Origin: Neocallimastix lanati (nom. inval.)
Taxonomy: Eukaryota; Neocallimastigomycota; Neocallimastigomycetes; Neocallimastigales; Neocallimastigaceae
NCBI GenBank assembly: GCA_016946835.1
Contig: JACVTC010000084.1
Coordinates: forward strand, 109,501 to 173,500
Direction of reading: 5' to 3'
Length of the DNA: 64,000 nucleotides
Made by a program: the position numbers and the translations under genes
Shown: piece by piece, positions 13,515 through 25,401 of the stretch
Numbering within the stretch: position 1 is the first letter of the stretch
How the letters are laid out: the number at the start of each line of letters is the position of its first letter
The notes under the pieces: model-generated
What the model was told of the DNA's origin: nothing
The model's database searches: none
The model's input: the letters and a program-made list of their open reading frames with translations, nothing else

Positions 13515-14237
13515 ACTGATAATTAATTAATATAATAAATTACATAAATTTATGATTTACGTATATGAAAATTAATTATGAATTTATGTAAACTTTTCAT
13601 AAAAGATAAATAATTATTTAAATAATTTTGGATAATAAATTTAATCTAAATAGTTTATTTAAGTTAGTTAATTTAGTTTATTTAATTTAGTTATTTTATT
13701 TAAGTTAGTTAATTTAGTTTAGTTAGTTTAAAATACTTTAGAATTAATTTCGGAATAGTTTTAAATAGTTAAAATTAGTTTAAATAGTTTATAAAAATAG
13801 TTTTGAATTGTAAATATATAAACATTAGTATTAATAATATTTATATAATAAATATCTAATAAATGAGTTTTTATTGAATTTAATTATTATTGTAAATAAG
13901 TTGAAAGTTTATTGAATTAATTATTGTTTAGTTTTAGTTAATTATTATTTAATAAAATTATTAATAAATATTTTTGTTTATAAATAAATAGTAATATATG
14001 TATATTAAATAGGTTTGATATATTATAATATAATCATAAAAAATTATAAATACATGTTAATTTCTATAATTAAATCGATGTATTAGTTATTGACTATCAA
14101 ATAGTTAATAACGAGAAGAGATTTATTTTTAAATTTAATAAAAGATTATTTAATAAAAAAGGAATTTTTTTTATTACGTGTTTAAAATATTTTGTGTATT
14201 TTGTTATTTGTAATCTGTTTCTTCCAAACACTTTACA
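13515..14237 (+). mobile_element. LTR of family E (start worn)
   Basis: About 720 bp closely similar, in inverted orientation, to the complete solo LTR at 52130-52900. Shared landmarks are ATTTATGATTTACGTATATG near the start, the run of GTTTAGTTAGTTTA-like repeats, ATTTCGGAATAGTTTTAAAT, AATCGATGTATTAGTTATTG, and the end GTAATCTGTTTC followed by CTTTACA at 14237. The first bases are not clearly preserved and I see no TSD. It sits directly against the 5' side of copia B, but copia B's own 3' LTR (from 17910) is unrelated, so this is a separate insertion or a rearrangement junction. Confidence 0.75.
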
Positions 14238-17200
14238 TAAATGCTGTCAGTAAAACTGATACTTAAAAATCAAATAATAAAAATCATGAAATTAAAAACA
14301 AAGAAAATTATTGCTACATATGTCATAAAGATGGACACACTACCTGACACATGTTTCTTTAATACTAAAAGGAAAAATAAAAATAATCCTAGAAAAAACG
14401 ATAATAGAAAACAAAAAAGAAGAAAGAATTGGAAATTTCATAGCAATAATATTAAAAATGAATCAAATTCTACTGATACTGAAGAAGAAAATACCAATGT
14501 TGGATTCTCAGGTAATATTATGGTAAATAGTATTACGTAAACCACAAAAGAAAATGCCAATACAGAATGGATAATTGATTCAAGATGTCCTATCAATTTA
14601 ACCAATGAAATTAAGAAATTAAAAAACACTAAAAATATTAAAAATAAATCAATTACGTATTCCAATGGTAAATCCGAAAAAAGTAAAAAAGTTGGAAAAT
14701 ACATTGGAGTCTTCGACAACAATTCTTTAGAACTTTCAAATGCTTATTATGCTGATAATATTAAAAATAATTTATTATCTACACATTATTTGGTTGTTAA
14801 GGGTTACATTCTTATAATGGATTATGACGATATCGAAAATAAAGATCGTCTACAATTTTATAAGAATAAATTAATTTCAACAATTCACGCAAATGACGAC
14901 TTCCTATTCACTTTAAATACTCAAAGTATAAATAATTATAATTTAGTCAATAATACAAATGTAATAAACTTTGATTATGATTTATGGCATGCAAGACTAG
15001 GACATTTCAACAACAATAAAAATATTCAATATTTTGTTTTAAAGCATATAAACTTAAATAATAAAAAGGATTGTCCTCAATGCCATATTAGTAAAATGAA
15101 GAAAAAGACTTTTTACACATCTGTTAATAAATCAACACATCCACTTAAACTAATACATTCAGATGTTGTTGGAAAATTTATTACGTCATACAAAGGTTTC
15201 AATTATTATGTTACATTCTTAGACGATTTCTCAAGAAAATGCTGGATTTATTTATTAAAAAATAAATCTGATGTCTGCAACGCATTTATTCATTTCAATA
15301 AATTAATGAAAAATACTACCAACTATAATATCGTTACTCTTAAAACTGATAACGGTAGGGAATATGATAATGCTAATCTCATCAAATATCTTGCAGATAA
15401 TGGTATTGAGTTTATTCATTCTTTACCAAATTATCCTCAACAAAATGGTCGTGCAAAACGCATTAATCAAACTTTGGATAATTTCGTCAAAACCCTTTTA
15501 TCTTCTGCTAAACTTCCTATTAATTTTTGAGATTCAGCAATTTTATGTGATTGTCGTCTTTATAATCTAAATCCACATCAAGGTAACAACTCTCTTATTC
15601 CTGATGAAGTTTTCTTTAGCAAGCCTGTTGATATATCTCATTTAAAAGTCTTTGGTTGTAGAGTATACTTTTATAACAAATACAAGAAAAATAAATTAGA
15701 AAACAATACTAAACCTGGTATTTTTCTTGGATATGCTTCTGATTCTACAGTTTATAAAATTCTCGATATTTCTACTAATTCTATCATATCTGTAAGAGAT
15801 GTATACTTTATGAAAAATATTCCTGGTTCTATCGAAACTACTTTTTTATCAAACAATTATGTTGATTCTCTTTTTGATTTTGATAATTCACAAATTGAGT
15901 GGGAATATTCCAATAATAATGCAAACAATAATAATTCACAATTCATGAATAATCAAAATTTAAATAATAATTTAAATAATAACTCTAATACCAAGAATAT
16001 TAATATAAATAATTCAAGTAATAACAATTCAGAAATTACAGACATTAATAACAATAATACTGAAACAATAATTAATAATGATAATAATAATTAAAATAAT
16101 ATAACAAATAAACAAAACACTATTGAAAATAATGAAAATAATAACAAAAATAATAATAATATTAACACCAATGATAATAGTGAAATTAAATCAAATAATA
16201 ATGACAATAGTGAAACATATACTAATAATAAAAGAAAATTTATAAATTAAAATAATAATGATAAGAAAAATAATAATGATAACAAAAATAATAATGATGA
16301 CGTAATTAAAGAAAATAATTTAAATCCAAAAAAGAAAAACAAAATTTTAAATATCAAACTTAATAATCCATCAAATTATGAGGAAGCAATTAACTCTAAA
16401 GAATCAAAACAATGGAAACAAGCTATAAACAAAGAGCTTAATAACATGTATAATCAAAGAGTTATGGAAATAATTAACAATGTTCCTCGCAATGCAATAT
16501 TGATTGATGGAAGATGAATATTTACAACAAAAGATGATGGAACGAAAAAGGCAAGATGGGTAGCTAAAGGTTTTAAACAAAGAGAAGGCATAGGATATAA
16601 TAACACATACTCTCCAACGGTACAAGCTGATAGTCTTAGAATAACAATTGCAATAGCTGCCAGATATAATTGGAAATTAAAACAATTAAATATAAAAGCA
16701 GCATACCTGAATGCTAAATTAAAAGAAAAATTTAAAAATTCCAAAAGGAGATAAAAATTATAACAAAAGTAAATATTGGTTATTAAAGAAAGCTCTCTAT
16801 GGTTTGAAACAAGCTGGTAGAGAATGGAATAAAGAAATTTCTAAATTCTTAATAAGTATAGGACTTAAACAAAATAATACTGATAAGTGTATATTTACTA
16901 AATATAAAAATAATAAATTATTATTAATATTAAGTCTATATGTTGATGATATTTTACTTACAGGTACTGATGAAGAAATAAAATATGTATCAAACAAACT
17001 TCAAAATAAATATCAAATTTCGAAATATACAAATGCAAATAAAATTATTGGAATAAACATTTTAAAAACAGATCAAGGATACAAAATTAATCAAATAGAC
17101 TATATAGAAAAATTAATTAAAAAATATAACATGAAGAAAACAAAACCAATCAAATATCCTAGTAGGAAAATACCTAAGGATGAAAGAGAAAAATCTCCAG

Positions 17201-17900
17201 AAATTAACAAAACAATTTATAAATCAATTATTGGAGAATTATTATTTATAGATACTAAAACAAGACCGGATATAGCCTTTGCTGTTAATCAAGCAGCAAG
17301 ACATTCAGAAAATCTAAGAGAAGTAGACTTAAAATCAGCTTATATGATTCTACAATACTTAAATTCAACGAAAGAAAAATCAATTCATTATATAAGAGAT
17401 AAAAATATATCCGTTTATAGTGATGCAGATTTTGCTGAAGATGAAGAAACAAGAAAATCAACAACAGGATATATATTTCTTAATGGAAATAGTCCTATTT
17501 CTTGGAAATCACAACTACAAAAATGTGTGACTTTATCAACAGCAGAAGCTGAATTTGTCAGCATAACTAAATGTACTAAGCATGGTATATGGCTACAAAA
17601 ATAATTGAGAGAAATTTTCAAAAACAATTTTATTTTGAAAATAAATATTGACAATAAATCTTGTAAATAAATCGCCGAAGATGAAAATTCTAATGCAAGA
17701 TGTAAACATATGGATATCAAATATAAATACTTTAATGAAAAAATAAATGAAGAAAAAATAACATTAAGATATGTTGAAATAAAATAATGCGGTAGCAGAC
17801 TAATTAACAAAAATATTTCAGGACCAAAAATGAAAATTTTTACAGATTTTATTTTCGAATAAAAAAATAATTTTTTTTTGTAAATATGTTAATGCAAATG

Positions 17901-17909
17901 TAGGGGGAA
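17901..17909 (+). other. Polypurine tract of copia B
   Basis: TAGGGGGAA lies immediately before the TG that opens the 3' LTR at 17910. This is the position and composition of the plus-strand primer site of LTR elements. Confidence 0.75.
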
Positions 17910-18125
17910 TGTTAAGTATTATGAATGTCATAAGAACATTATGCACAACATATATAATACGCCTCATAAAGCTTCATTAGCTTTATTTTGTATATAGTTA
18001 TTTTATAGTTTAATTAAAATTAAACTATTAATTTGGTTGTTGATTTTATAATAATAAAATATATGTATTTTTATATAACAAATAATAAATAAATAAATAA
18101 ATAAAAATATAAAATAAATATATAC
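17910..18125 (+). repeat. 3' LTR of copia B (right end approximate)
   Basis: Starts TGTTAAGTATTATGAATG directly after the purine tract. The right end is placed near CAAATCACCA at about 18125, because sequence character changes there. No second copy is present in the window, so the exact end is not fixed. Confidence 0.55.
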
Positions 18126-18135
18126 AAATCACCAG

Positions 18136-18558
18136 GTGTGCCATATTTTCGTGTTCTCTGAATTCACAATCTTGAACATTTTTAATAATAATTCTAATGA
18201 TTTTAATAATAAAATTTTAATTAAAAATAAATTTAATAATCTTAAAAATTTTAATAATGATACTATAAATATTTATTCTAATTCTAATCAAAAGTTAAAT
18301 AACTTAAATTCTTCTACTGATGATTTTAACTCTAATGATCTGAATAATTTTAATAAAAATTTAATTAATCCAAAAGAATTAAAAGTTGAGACCAATAAAA
18401 AGAAAGTCCAATTTAATATTAAAGATCCTCCTGATACACGTGACCATGATGATGATATACGGGACTTTTATATGCTATATTTTAATTATAATAATATAGT
18501 TATATCTTTATTTAATTTATTATTACTTTTCCTAAATAATCAAAAACCCCCTTTCTAA
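18136..18558 (+). CDS. Asn-rich reading frame, not recognised
   Basis: An open stretch of about 140 codons. The first ~85 residues are low-complexity Asn/Leu/Lys. A less biased part follows (KKKVQFNIKDPPDTRDHDDD, then IRDFYMLYFNYNN), and it ends in a hydrophobic run (IVISLFNLLLLFL). The first Met is not certain, and the frame may run in from the preceding sequence. It lies between the copia B LTR and the target site of copia A. It could be the spacer or tail of another retroelement, or the end of a host gene; the Asn-rich half resembles copia spacers here but the DPPDTRDHDDD part does not. No function proposed. Confidence 0.3.
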   Translation: MCHIFVFSEFTILNIFNNNSNDFNNKILIKNKFNNLKNFNNDTINIYSNSNQKLNNLNSSTDDFNSNDLNNFNKNLINPKELKVETNKKKVQFNIKDPPDTRDHDDDIRDFYMLYFNYNNIVISLFNLLLLFLNNQKPPF

Positions 18559-18640
18559 ATAAATTTTATTAGAAATTGGTTATTAATAAGAAATTGCATT
18601 TTAAAATTATAAATTTAATAATATGAAATATATTTTAAAC

Positions 18641-18895
18641 TGATGAAAATTAAATGTAAATTGATCAATTGAAATTACTTTATTAACTTCATTTTATTAA
18701 AAATAATATAATATACATCTTATTTATCATAACAATAGCGTTACATGAATCATAAATGTATTACATAAATATTTATAATATAACAAGCCACATTTTACAT
18801 ACATAAATTTACTTAATAAATTTTACTATATATAAATTTGTACAACTATATAATTAATAATGAAATAGGAATAATATTAAACTTTATTTTCAACA
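18641..18895 (-). repeat. 3' LTR of copia A
   Basis: 255 bp. In element orientation it opens TGTTGAAAATAAAG and closes AATTTTCATCA. The ends form a short imperfect inverted repeat (TGTTGAAAA against TGATGAAAA). It is preceded on the element side by a purine tract and flanked outside by TAAAC. Confidence 0.95.
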
Positions 18896-18912
18896 TCCCT
18901 CCTAAAGTTTGA
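18896..18912 (-). other. Polypurine tract of copia A
   Basis: In element orientation CAAACTTTAGGAGGGA directly precedes the TG of the 3' LTR, as expected for the plus-strand priming site. Confidence 0.75.
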
Positions 18913-18919
18913 TATTATT

Positions 18920-20480
18920 TTAAAATTTTGTAAGCAAATTATTTCTAAAATTATTCATTAACTTTCCATTTAAAAATTTTGTAAAACCGTCAGCTAGGTT
19001 ATTTGTCGTTTTTATGTATCTGATTTTGATAATGTTATTTTCAATTAATTCTCTTATTTTATGATATCGAATATTAATGTGTTTTGATTTTGGATTTATT
19101 GTATTATTTTCGCAATTGAATATTGCTGCTTGATTGTCTGAATTTATTATCATTTCTTTATTTTTTATTCCTAGTTCTTCAAATACATTTTTTAGCCATA
19201 AACATTCTTTTGCACACTCTACGATTGCATAATATTCACTTTCTGCTGTTGACAAAGCTATGCATTGTTGTAATTTCGAATACCAGGTAATAGGACCTGA
19301 ATCGAAATTAATAATATACCCAGTAGTAGACCTTCTGCTGTCATTATCTCCTGCGTAATCAGCATCTACATAAATATTTAAATTTTTATTTCTTGTATAT
19401 TTTATACCATAATTTGGATTTCCTTTTAAGTATCTTATAATCTTCTTCACATTTTCCCAATAGTATTGTGAAGGTTTACTTGCATTCCTTGATGCCTTTA
19501 CTACTGCGAATAATATATCTGGTCTTGTGCACGTTGCCAGATATAAGAGGCTTCCTATTACTTGTTGATATTTTTTGGCGTTAAATAATTTTTCTTTTAG
19601 TTTTATGTCTTGAGTAGGTGTCATATTTGATGTTGGTTTTAATTCACTAAAATTAAATTTATTTAAAATATCATTTATATACTTTTCTTGATGGATTAAA
19701 TAACCATCTTTTAATTTTTCAAATTGGATTCCAATAATATATTTTATTTTGCCTAAATCTGATAATTCAAAATATTTTGTTAGTAAAGTTTTAGTTTTGT
19801 TTATTTCATTATCTGTACCTGTTAATAGTATGTCATCAACGTACACACCAATTATACAGATAATGTTATTATTTATGTCCCTTTTAATATATATGCATGG
19901 ATCACTAACTAATCTTTTAAAATTCTTTTTTAATAATTTATCATTTAACTCGTCATTCCAAGCACGACCGGATTGTTTGAGTCCATAAAGTGCTTTATTT
20001 AATTTCCAAATGTATTTATTGTGGTCTTTATGACCTTCTGGTGGGTACATATAAATTTCTTCTTTTAACTTTGCGTTTAAATATGCTGTCTTTATATCTA
20101 ATTGGTGTATTTTAAAATTATTTTGAACACCAATTGCTGTAAGTAATCTAAGTGATTTTTGTCTTAATGTAGGAGAGAAGGTTTTATTGAAATCGATTCC
20201 TTCCTTTTGTGTATAACCACGAGCGACACCTCTTGCTTTTCTCTTTTCAATAGTGCCGTCGGGTTTTAATTTATATTTAAAAATAATTCTGGGGGTAATT
20301 ATGTTTATCCCCTCTTTAACTTTCTTTACTTTATCATATACTTTTAATTTTTCTAAATTATTAAATTCACTGTTAAGAGCATCCAACCATAGCTCTTTGT
20401 CTCTTTTATTAAATATGTCTCTATAGTTTTTTGGTTCACTTAATATTGATAAACTATTAAACGAGAATTTTTTATCATAA
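18920..20480 (-). mobile_element. Copia A reverse transcriptase and RNase H region
   Basis: In element order: a DIFNKRDKELWLDALNSEF block that begins RVT_2; TPRIIFKYKLKPDGTIEKRK; ARGVARGYTQKEGIDFN; LDIKTAYLNAKLKEEIYMYP; KALYGLKQSGRAWND; and the catalytic YVDDILLTGTDN. RNase H follows, with VDADYAGDNDSRRSTTGYI, ALSTAESEYYAIVECAKE and SDNQAAI. This enzyme copies element RNA into DNA in cytoplasmic particles. Motifs and spacing are canonical for copia. Spans are rounded. Confidence 0.93.
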
Positions 20481-22130
20481 TTTAATTTATACTCATTTGA
20501 ATTATCTTTTTTATTTACTTTTAATTTATCCTTTTTAATTACTTTCTTTTTCTTTTTACTTTTTAACATTTTATTCTTTTGTTTTCTTTTCTTACCTTGT
20601 TCTTCTAGTTTTTCTTCCACTTCTATATCTGATATATCATTTTCTTTGTTTATATTTTTCTTTAAGTCTTCATTATTTTTATATTCTTTACTTTTCTTTT
20701 TTATTTTTAAATTACTTTTATGTATTGAATTGTTATTTGAATTTACATTTAAATTTAAATTTATATTCTTTAAGTTTGTGTATAATTTATTGCTTTGATT
20801 ATTTTTTGTATTTTTATCTTTATCTTTATTATTATTTTCAATATTATCATTGTTTATTTGATTTGATAAATTATTCATTAGCTGTTTATTCATAATTTTT
20901 TCATTTAGATTTAAATTGTCATTTAAAATTTCAATATCATTATTTATTTGAACATTTCTATTTTTATTTGTTAATTTCCTTTTATTAATATATTCTTTTT
21001 CTTTATTGTCCTGAATATTTAAACTCTGATCAATTACCTTTGTTCCATTGTTTACATTGTTTACATTTTTATTTAATTGTTTGTTTACATTTTTAGAATT
21101 TGAATTTGAAATTGAAAAATTAAATTTATTATTTGCATTTAATTCGTTTGTTATTGTTAACTCCTGTTTTTCTTGGTTGTTATTTTTATTTTCATTGTTC
21201 TCTTCAGGTTTATTCTCGATATTTAAGGTTTCTTTTTGTTTATTTGGTACTTCTTCATTGTTAATTAGATTATTTACATTTAAATTGTTTAAATTTATAT
21301 TTTCTTGTTTATTTACATTCATCTTACTTTGTTTACTTACAGTTTCATTCATAATTACCTTATTTCCTGTTTTCTTATTTATGTTTTCTTCTTCCTCTTT
21401 ATTTTTATTTAAAATGTCCTCCCTTTTATTTTTTTTTTCAGCAATTAGATTTATTTGATTTTGATTTGTTTTGTCATTGTTTAATAAATTATTATTATTT
21501 AAAATTTTTAAATTATTATTTAAATTATTTAAATTATTATTTAAATTATTATTTAAATTCAGATAATTATTATATTCATTTTGAAAATAATTATTATTTT
21601 CTTTTTGAATATAATTATGATGATCAAAATTTTCAAAATTCCTCATGTGAGGATTTAATGTAATGTGAGGATTTAAAATAAAAGGATTATAATAATTTGG
21701 AATTAAATTATTATTATTATAATAATAAAGTGGGTTTAAATTATTGTATTGGTTATTATAATTAAAAAAATTTTTATTGTGATCATATAAAATTTTATTT
21801 GGATCATATATTAATTTATTTGAATTAAAATTTTGATATAAATTATTTGGATACATATTATAATAATCATAGTTATTATTTTCATTTGAAATATCATTTG
21901 AAGGAACTTCAAAAGGGACTTTTATGACTTTATTGTTATTATGATCATCATAATTATTATTATTTATATTATTATCATTATTCTCATTATTATTATTGTT
22001 ATTATCATTATTATTATTATCATTGATATTATTATTATTACAATTATCACTATTATCTCTATAAGAATAGTTATGAAAATCTATTCTATTATTATCATTA
22101 TCGTTGTCAATAGTAAGGTCTTCAATTTCT
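20480..22130 (-). mobile_element. Copia A Asn/Lys-rich spacer between integrase and reverse transcriptase
   Basis: Roughly 540 residues of low-complexity sequence dominated by Asn, Lys, Leu, Glu and Tyr. One subregion is rich in NYYNPF-type repeats and another, near the reverse transcriptase side, is a basic KKKKKVIKKDKLK stretch. In most copia elements the integrase-to-reverse-transcriptase link is far shorter. Equivalent but diverged spacers occur in the older A copy (about 5.0-6.7 kb), copia B (15.9-16.3 kb) and copia C (right edge). It may simply be expansion of AAT/AAA codons under AT bias. The basic stretch could be a nuclear targeting signal (inference). Confidence 0.8.
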
Positions 22131-23540
22131 GGAATAGAAGAAGTGGCCTTTGTACATCCGGGGATATCTTCAAAAAATTCAACAGCTTTTGCTAATATAA
22201 CTTTATTGTTTATTTTATCATATATTCTGAATGCCGTTGGGTTTATATCGTACCCTATGAAAATTCCGGGATGTGTAGAATTTTCAAACTTCTTTCTATA
22301 TTGTTTGGGTACATAAAAGAACACCTGACAGCCAAAGACTTTCAATTTATTATAATCGACCCTTTTATTTTCATATAAAACTTCATAGGGTATTTTATTA
22401 TCTATACTTTTATGTGGAAGTCTATTGTGAATGTAATTCGCTGTTTTTATAGCGTCTTCCCAAAATTTGTAATTTAGACGGGCGTCGCGTAAAAGTGCTC
22501 TTGCGGCATGGATAAGGGTTTGTTGAAACCTTTCTGCCTTTCCATTTTGTTGTGGATTCTTTGGAATGCTTGACAATTGTATAATTCCATTCTTTATACA
22601 AAAGTCATCAAATTGGTAGTTGTAAAATTCAGTTCCTCTGTCTGATTTTATATATTTTATATTTTTATTAAATATATTTTTAACTATATTGTACCATTTT
22701 TAAAAGGTTGGAAATATATCGGCCTTTGACTTTGTACAAAAGACCCATCCGTATCTGGAGTAGTCATCAATTATGCTAAAGAAATATTTATTACCATATA
22801 ATGATTCATCAGAATATTGAACAGTATCCATATGAATCATTTCAAATATTTCTTTTGTTTTATTTTTTGATGGATAATAAGGAAAGTTTCTCAGTTTCGC
22901 TTCTGAGCATACTTTACACTTATTATTTAATTTTATATTTGGTAATCTGTCCTTTATTTTTTCAATATTGAAGTGTCCTAGTCTTCTATGCCATAACTCT
23001 AAGACATCTTCATTTTCGATATTTTGTATACTATCACAAACAGTATACTTATTTATCTTGTTTTTAAAATTTATTTTATTTTTAAAGGACCATATTTTAT
23101 ATATATTATAATTTGTTGAATTAGCCGAACATATTTTATTACCATTTTTATCAAATATTGACACTTTGTTTTTATTATTATAATTATAAAATAAGATTTT
23201 AAAATATTGATTACATAATTGATGGATGGACATTAAACTTCTTTTAAAACTTGGGATATATAGTACATTTTTTAATGTAATTTTATTTTCATTAATATAT
23301 CCTGTAAAAGTACCTATATATTTTGATTTTACAGTCCCTCCATCAGCGAAAGATATAATTTCTTGGTGTTTATGAATATTATGTAAACATCCAAGATTGT
23401 GTGTCATATGATATGACGCACCTGAATCTAATGTCCATGATATTAAATCATTTTTGTTACTAGATTCATTGGTATTATTATTTGTATAATAATTCAAATT
23501 TTGTTTAAGGCCTCGGATAGAATTTATTATTAAATTCTTC
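22130..23540 (-). mobile_element. Copia A protease, pre-integrase and integrase region
   Basis: In element order: aspartic protease with WTLDSGASYHMTHNL near 23420; pre-integrase with LWHRRLGHFNIEKI near 22990; zinc pair CKVCSEAK; integrase core with HMDTVQYSDESLYGNK, IIDDYSRYGWVF and, further on, a D-G-x-E-F block and IPKNPQQNGKAERFQQTL carrying the catalytic Glu; and the C-terminal VFGCQVFFYVPKQ and GIFIGYDINPTAFRIYD blocks. Roles: polyprotein cleavage and insertion of cDNA into the genome. Canonical copia order. Confidence 0.92.
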
Positions 23541-24590
23541 ATTAACTTTTTTGGAAAGGTTTACTTGTTTAGTTGATTCAATATCCGAGTCGTAATCTAA
23601 AGAGAAGTTAATAAATTGTTCAGGATTATATTCATCACCTTTTATAGCTATGTTTGATTGTCCTCTATTTACTTTATGATTTCCTTTATATTTGTTATTA
23701 TTTTTATTATTACTTTTCTTATAATTATTATTATTATTTGTTTTATTTTCATTAGGTTTATTATATCTGTATTTACATTTATTTGCGGAGTGTCCTCTTT
23801 TGTTGCAAATTTGACACTTTATGTATTTTTTATTACTATTTTGTTGAGAATAGTTTGCCTCTGTATTTAAATTCATAGATTTATTAGTTGACTTACTATT
23901 ATCGCCAAGCTTTTTGTTTCTTTTTGTATATAATTGTTTGGCATGTTGATGAGTTTCAATAATATTTACGCAGCATTTCTTCCAGTTATCACTGTAATTT
24001 AATAGGTTGGATAGTAGTATTAGCTTCTCTGGAAGTGCATTGAACAAATAATCGAATTTTTCTCTATCAGTTTTTTCTATACCAAGATTTCTTAATTCAG
24101 CAAATTTATTGTTCATAGAAGCGATGAATAGAGACATTCCTTTTTCACTTTCTTCAAAAAATAAATCATTTAATTCTTCTTCTAAAATTTCTTTTCTTTC
24201 ATTAATTGTATGGGTGTAGGTTTCACACAGAATTTTATAAATTTCATATGCCGTATCACCTTTACAGTTTAGGCTTAATTTATGTTCATTGCTTATACTA
24301 TTCAAAATAATATTCTTGACTTTAATATCATTTTTAATATCTTCGTCAGGAGTATTTATAGCATATACTTTTGTTTTATCACCTTTTGCCGGTTTATATT
24401 TACTTAAGTTTGATTGACTTATTGTACTTTTATCAATCCTTTTAAGAACTTCTCCTTCGATATGGTGCTCGAGGTCAAATTCGCTTAAGAGATTATAAAG
24501 CTCATCATCCCAAATCTTGAAATTTGAATTGGGTTCTCCGAGGATTGTTTTGGTTCCTTTATTGCGTTTATCACGTTGGTCTTCCATTTT
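23500..24590 (-). mobile_element. Copia A gag region
   Basis: Begins near 24587 with MEDQRDKRNKGTKT, about 165 bp inside the 5' LTR. The middle (ILNSISNEHKLSLNCKGDTA, then YTHTINERKEILEEELNDLF) is the UBN2-type copia gag fold, and KCQICNKRGHSANKC is a textbook CCHC knuckle at about residue 265. Gag forms the cytoplasmic particle and binds RNA through the knuckle. Length is ordinary for copia gag. Confidence 0.9.
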
Positions 24591-24752
24591 TAATTTTAGT
24601 AAAAATTTAATAATAGATTATATATAAGTTTTTAGTATATTGGACAACGATTTTTGGATAAAATTAAATATAATGACGATGATTTAATTATAGAAATTCA
24701 ATCTACTAATGGTAGATAATAAGTGGCATGAGTCAAATTGAGACTCTTAATC

Positions 24753-25007
24753 TGATGAAAATTAAATGTAAATTGATCAATTGAAATTACTTTATTAACT
24801 TCATTTTATTAAAAATAATATAGTATACATCTTATATATCATAACAATAACGTTACATGAATCATAAATGTATTACATAAATATTTATAATGTAACAAGC
24901 CACATTTTACATACATAAATTTACTTAATAAATTTTACTATATATAAATTTGTATAACTATATAATTAATAATGAAATAGGAATAATATTAAACTTTTTT
25001 TTCAACA
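24753..25007 (-). repeat. 5' LTR of copia A
   Basis: 255 bp, about 97.6% identical to the 3' LTR. The sequence just inside it (GATTAAGAGTCTCAATTTG in element orientation) is where a primer-binding site should lie. It does not begin TGG and is not an obvious match to initiator tRNA-Met, so an internal tRNA segment may prime, as in some copia groups. Confidence 0.93.
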
Positions 25008-25012
25008 TAAAC

Positions 25013-25301
25013 ATATAATATAAATTATATATATAATATTACAATATCTATATTTAAATAATAAATGTATATTATATGTAAAATATAAAATAAATATAAA
25101 ATAATACATAATAATATATTATATAATATAATATAAAATAAAATTATTTAAATCCTATTAAAGTTAAATATAAGAATATTATTATATTTTAATATAATAA
25201 TATATAATTATAAAATAAATATATAATTTAATATATTATAAAATAATATGTAATTTAATATATATTATAATAGAAATTTTAATATAATAATGAATAATTA
25301 A
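25013..25301. other. AT-rich spacer (right flank of copia A)
   Basis: Simple A/T sequence with many TATAAT-like runs. No feature that I can support. Confidence 0.45.
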
Positions 25302-25401
25302 TAATATAAAAATTATTATCAAAAAGATATAAATTTAATATTTAATAATTATTATTAAATATACAAATATGTTACTACACATATTTATTTTAAATCAATG
25401 A
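25302..25401 (+). repeat. Direct repeat: end of LTR Z plus 20-bp leader
   Basis: About 100 bp repeated almost exactly at 25700-25792: the last ~79 bp of LTR Z (ending TATGTTACTACACA) followed by TATTTATTTTAAATCAATGA. A duplicated LTR end plus leader next to a full LTR suggests tandem elements collapsed by recombination. Confidence 0.75.

Larger units (their letters stand above)
14238..18125 (+). mobile_element. Ty1/copia element B (gag knuckle to 3' LTR), broken
   Basis: Plus-strand copia element without its 5' end. Parts in order: gag CCHC knuckle (CYICHKDGHT) near 14310; protease region near 14560-14620; pre-integrase with LWHARLGHFN near 14980; zinc pair CPQCHISK; integrase with HSDVVGKF, LDDFSRKCWIYLLKNKSD and LKTDNGREYDN; integrase C-terminal part with GIFLGYASDS near 15720; Asn-rich spacer at about 15890-16340; reverse transcriptase at about 16380-17130 with YVDDILLTGTDEE; RNase H at about 17400-17800 with YSDADFAEDEETRKSTTGY and STAEAEFVS; purine tract; 3' LTR. 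It carries several interruptions. Middle-aged: more intact than the copies at 1-7.5 kb, less so than copia A. Confidence 0.88.
18641..25007 (-). mobile_element. Ty1/copia element A, full length with both LTRs and TSD
   Basis: A 6367-bp minus-strand copia element. LTRs of 255 bp each lie at 18641-18895 (3') and 24753-25007 (5'). They differ at six positions by my count (about 2.4%). The 5-bp TSD TAAAC lies at 18636-18640 and 25008-25012. Internally, right to left, come gag, protease, integrase, a long Asn/Lys-rich spacer, reverse transcriptase and RNase H, which is copia order. All domains are present. Coding is interrupted at about two places, so it looks nearly whole but not intact. If a rate near 1e-8 per site per year applied (an assumption), the LTR divergence would mean roughly a million years. 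It is the youngest-looking datable element here. Confidence 0.95.

Noticed and set aside
13515-14237. 5' LTR of copia B
   Set aside because: It does not match copia B's 3' LTR beginning at 17910 but does match family E at 52130-52900.
18640-18690. CTGATGA ... GAAA, resembling a hammerhead ribozyme core at the copia A LTR end
   Set aside because: Stems I and III are not supported and stem II would be four A/U pairs. The words lie on the strand antisense to the element. Most likely chance in AT-rich sequence.
21941-22316. Plus-strand frames rich in Ile opposite the copia A spacer
   Set aside because: Poly-Ile is the antisense reading of AAT/ATT-type Asn codons. They are shadows of the element's own coding strand.
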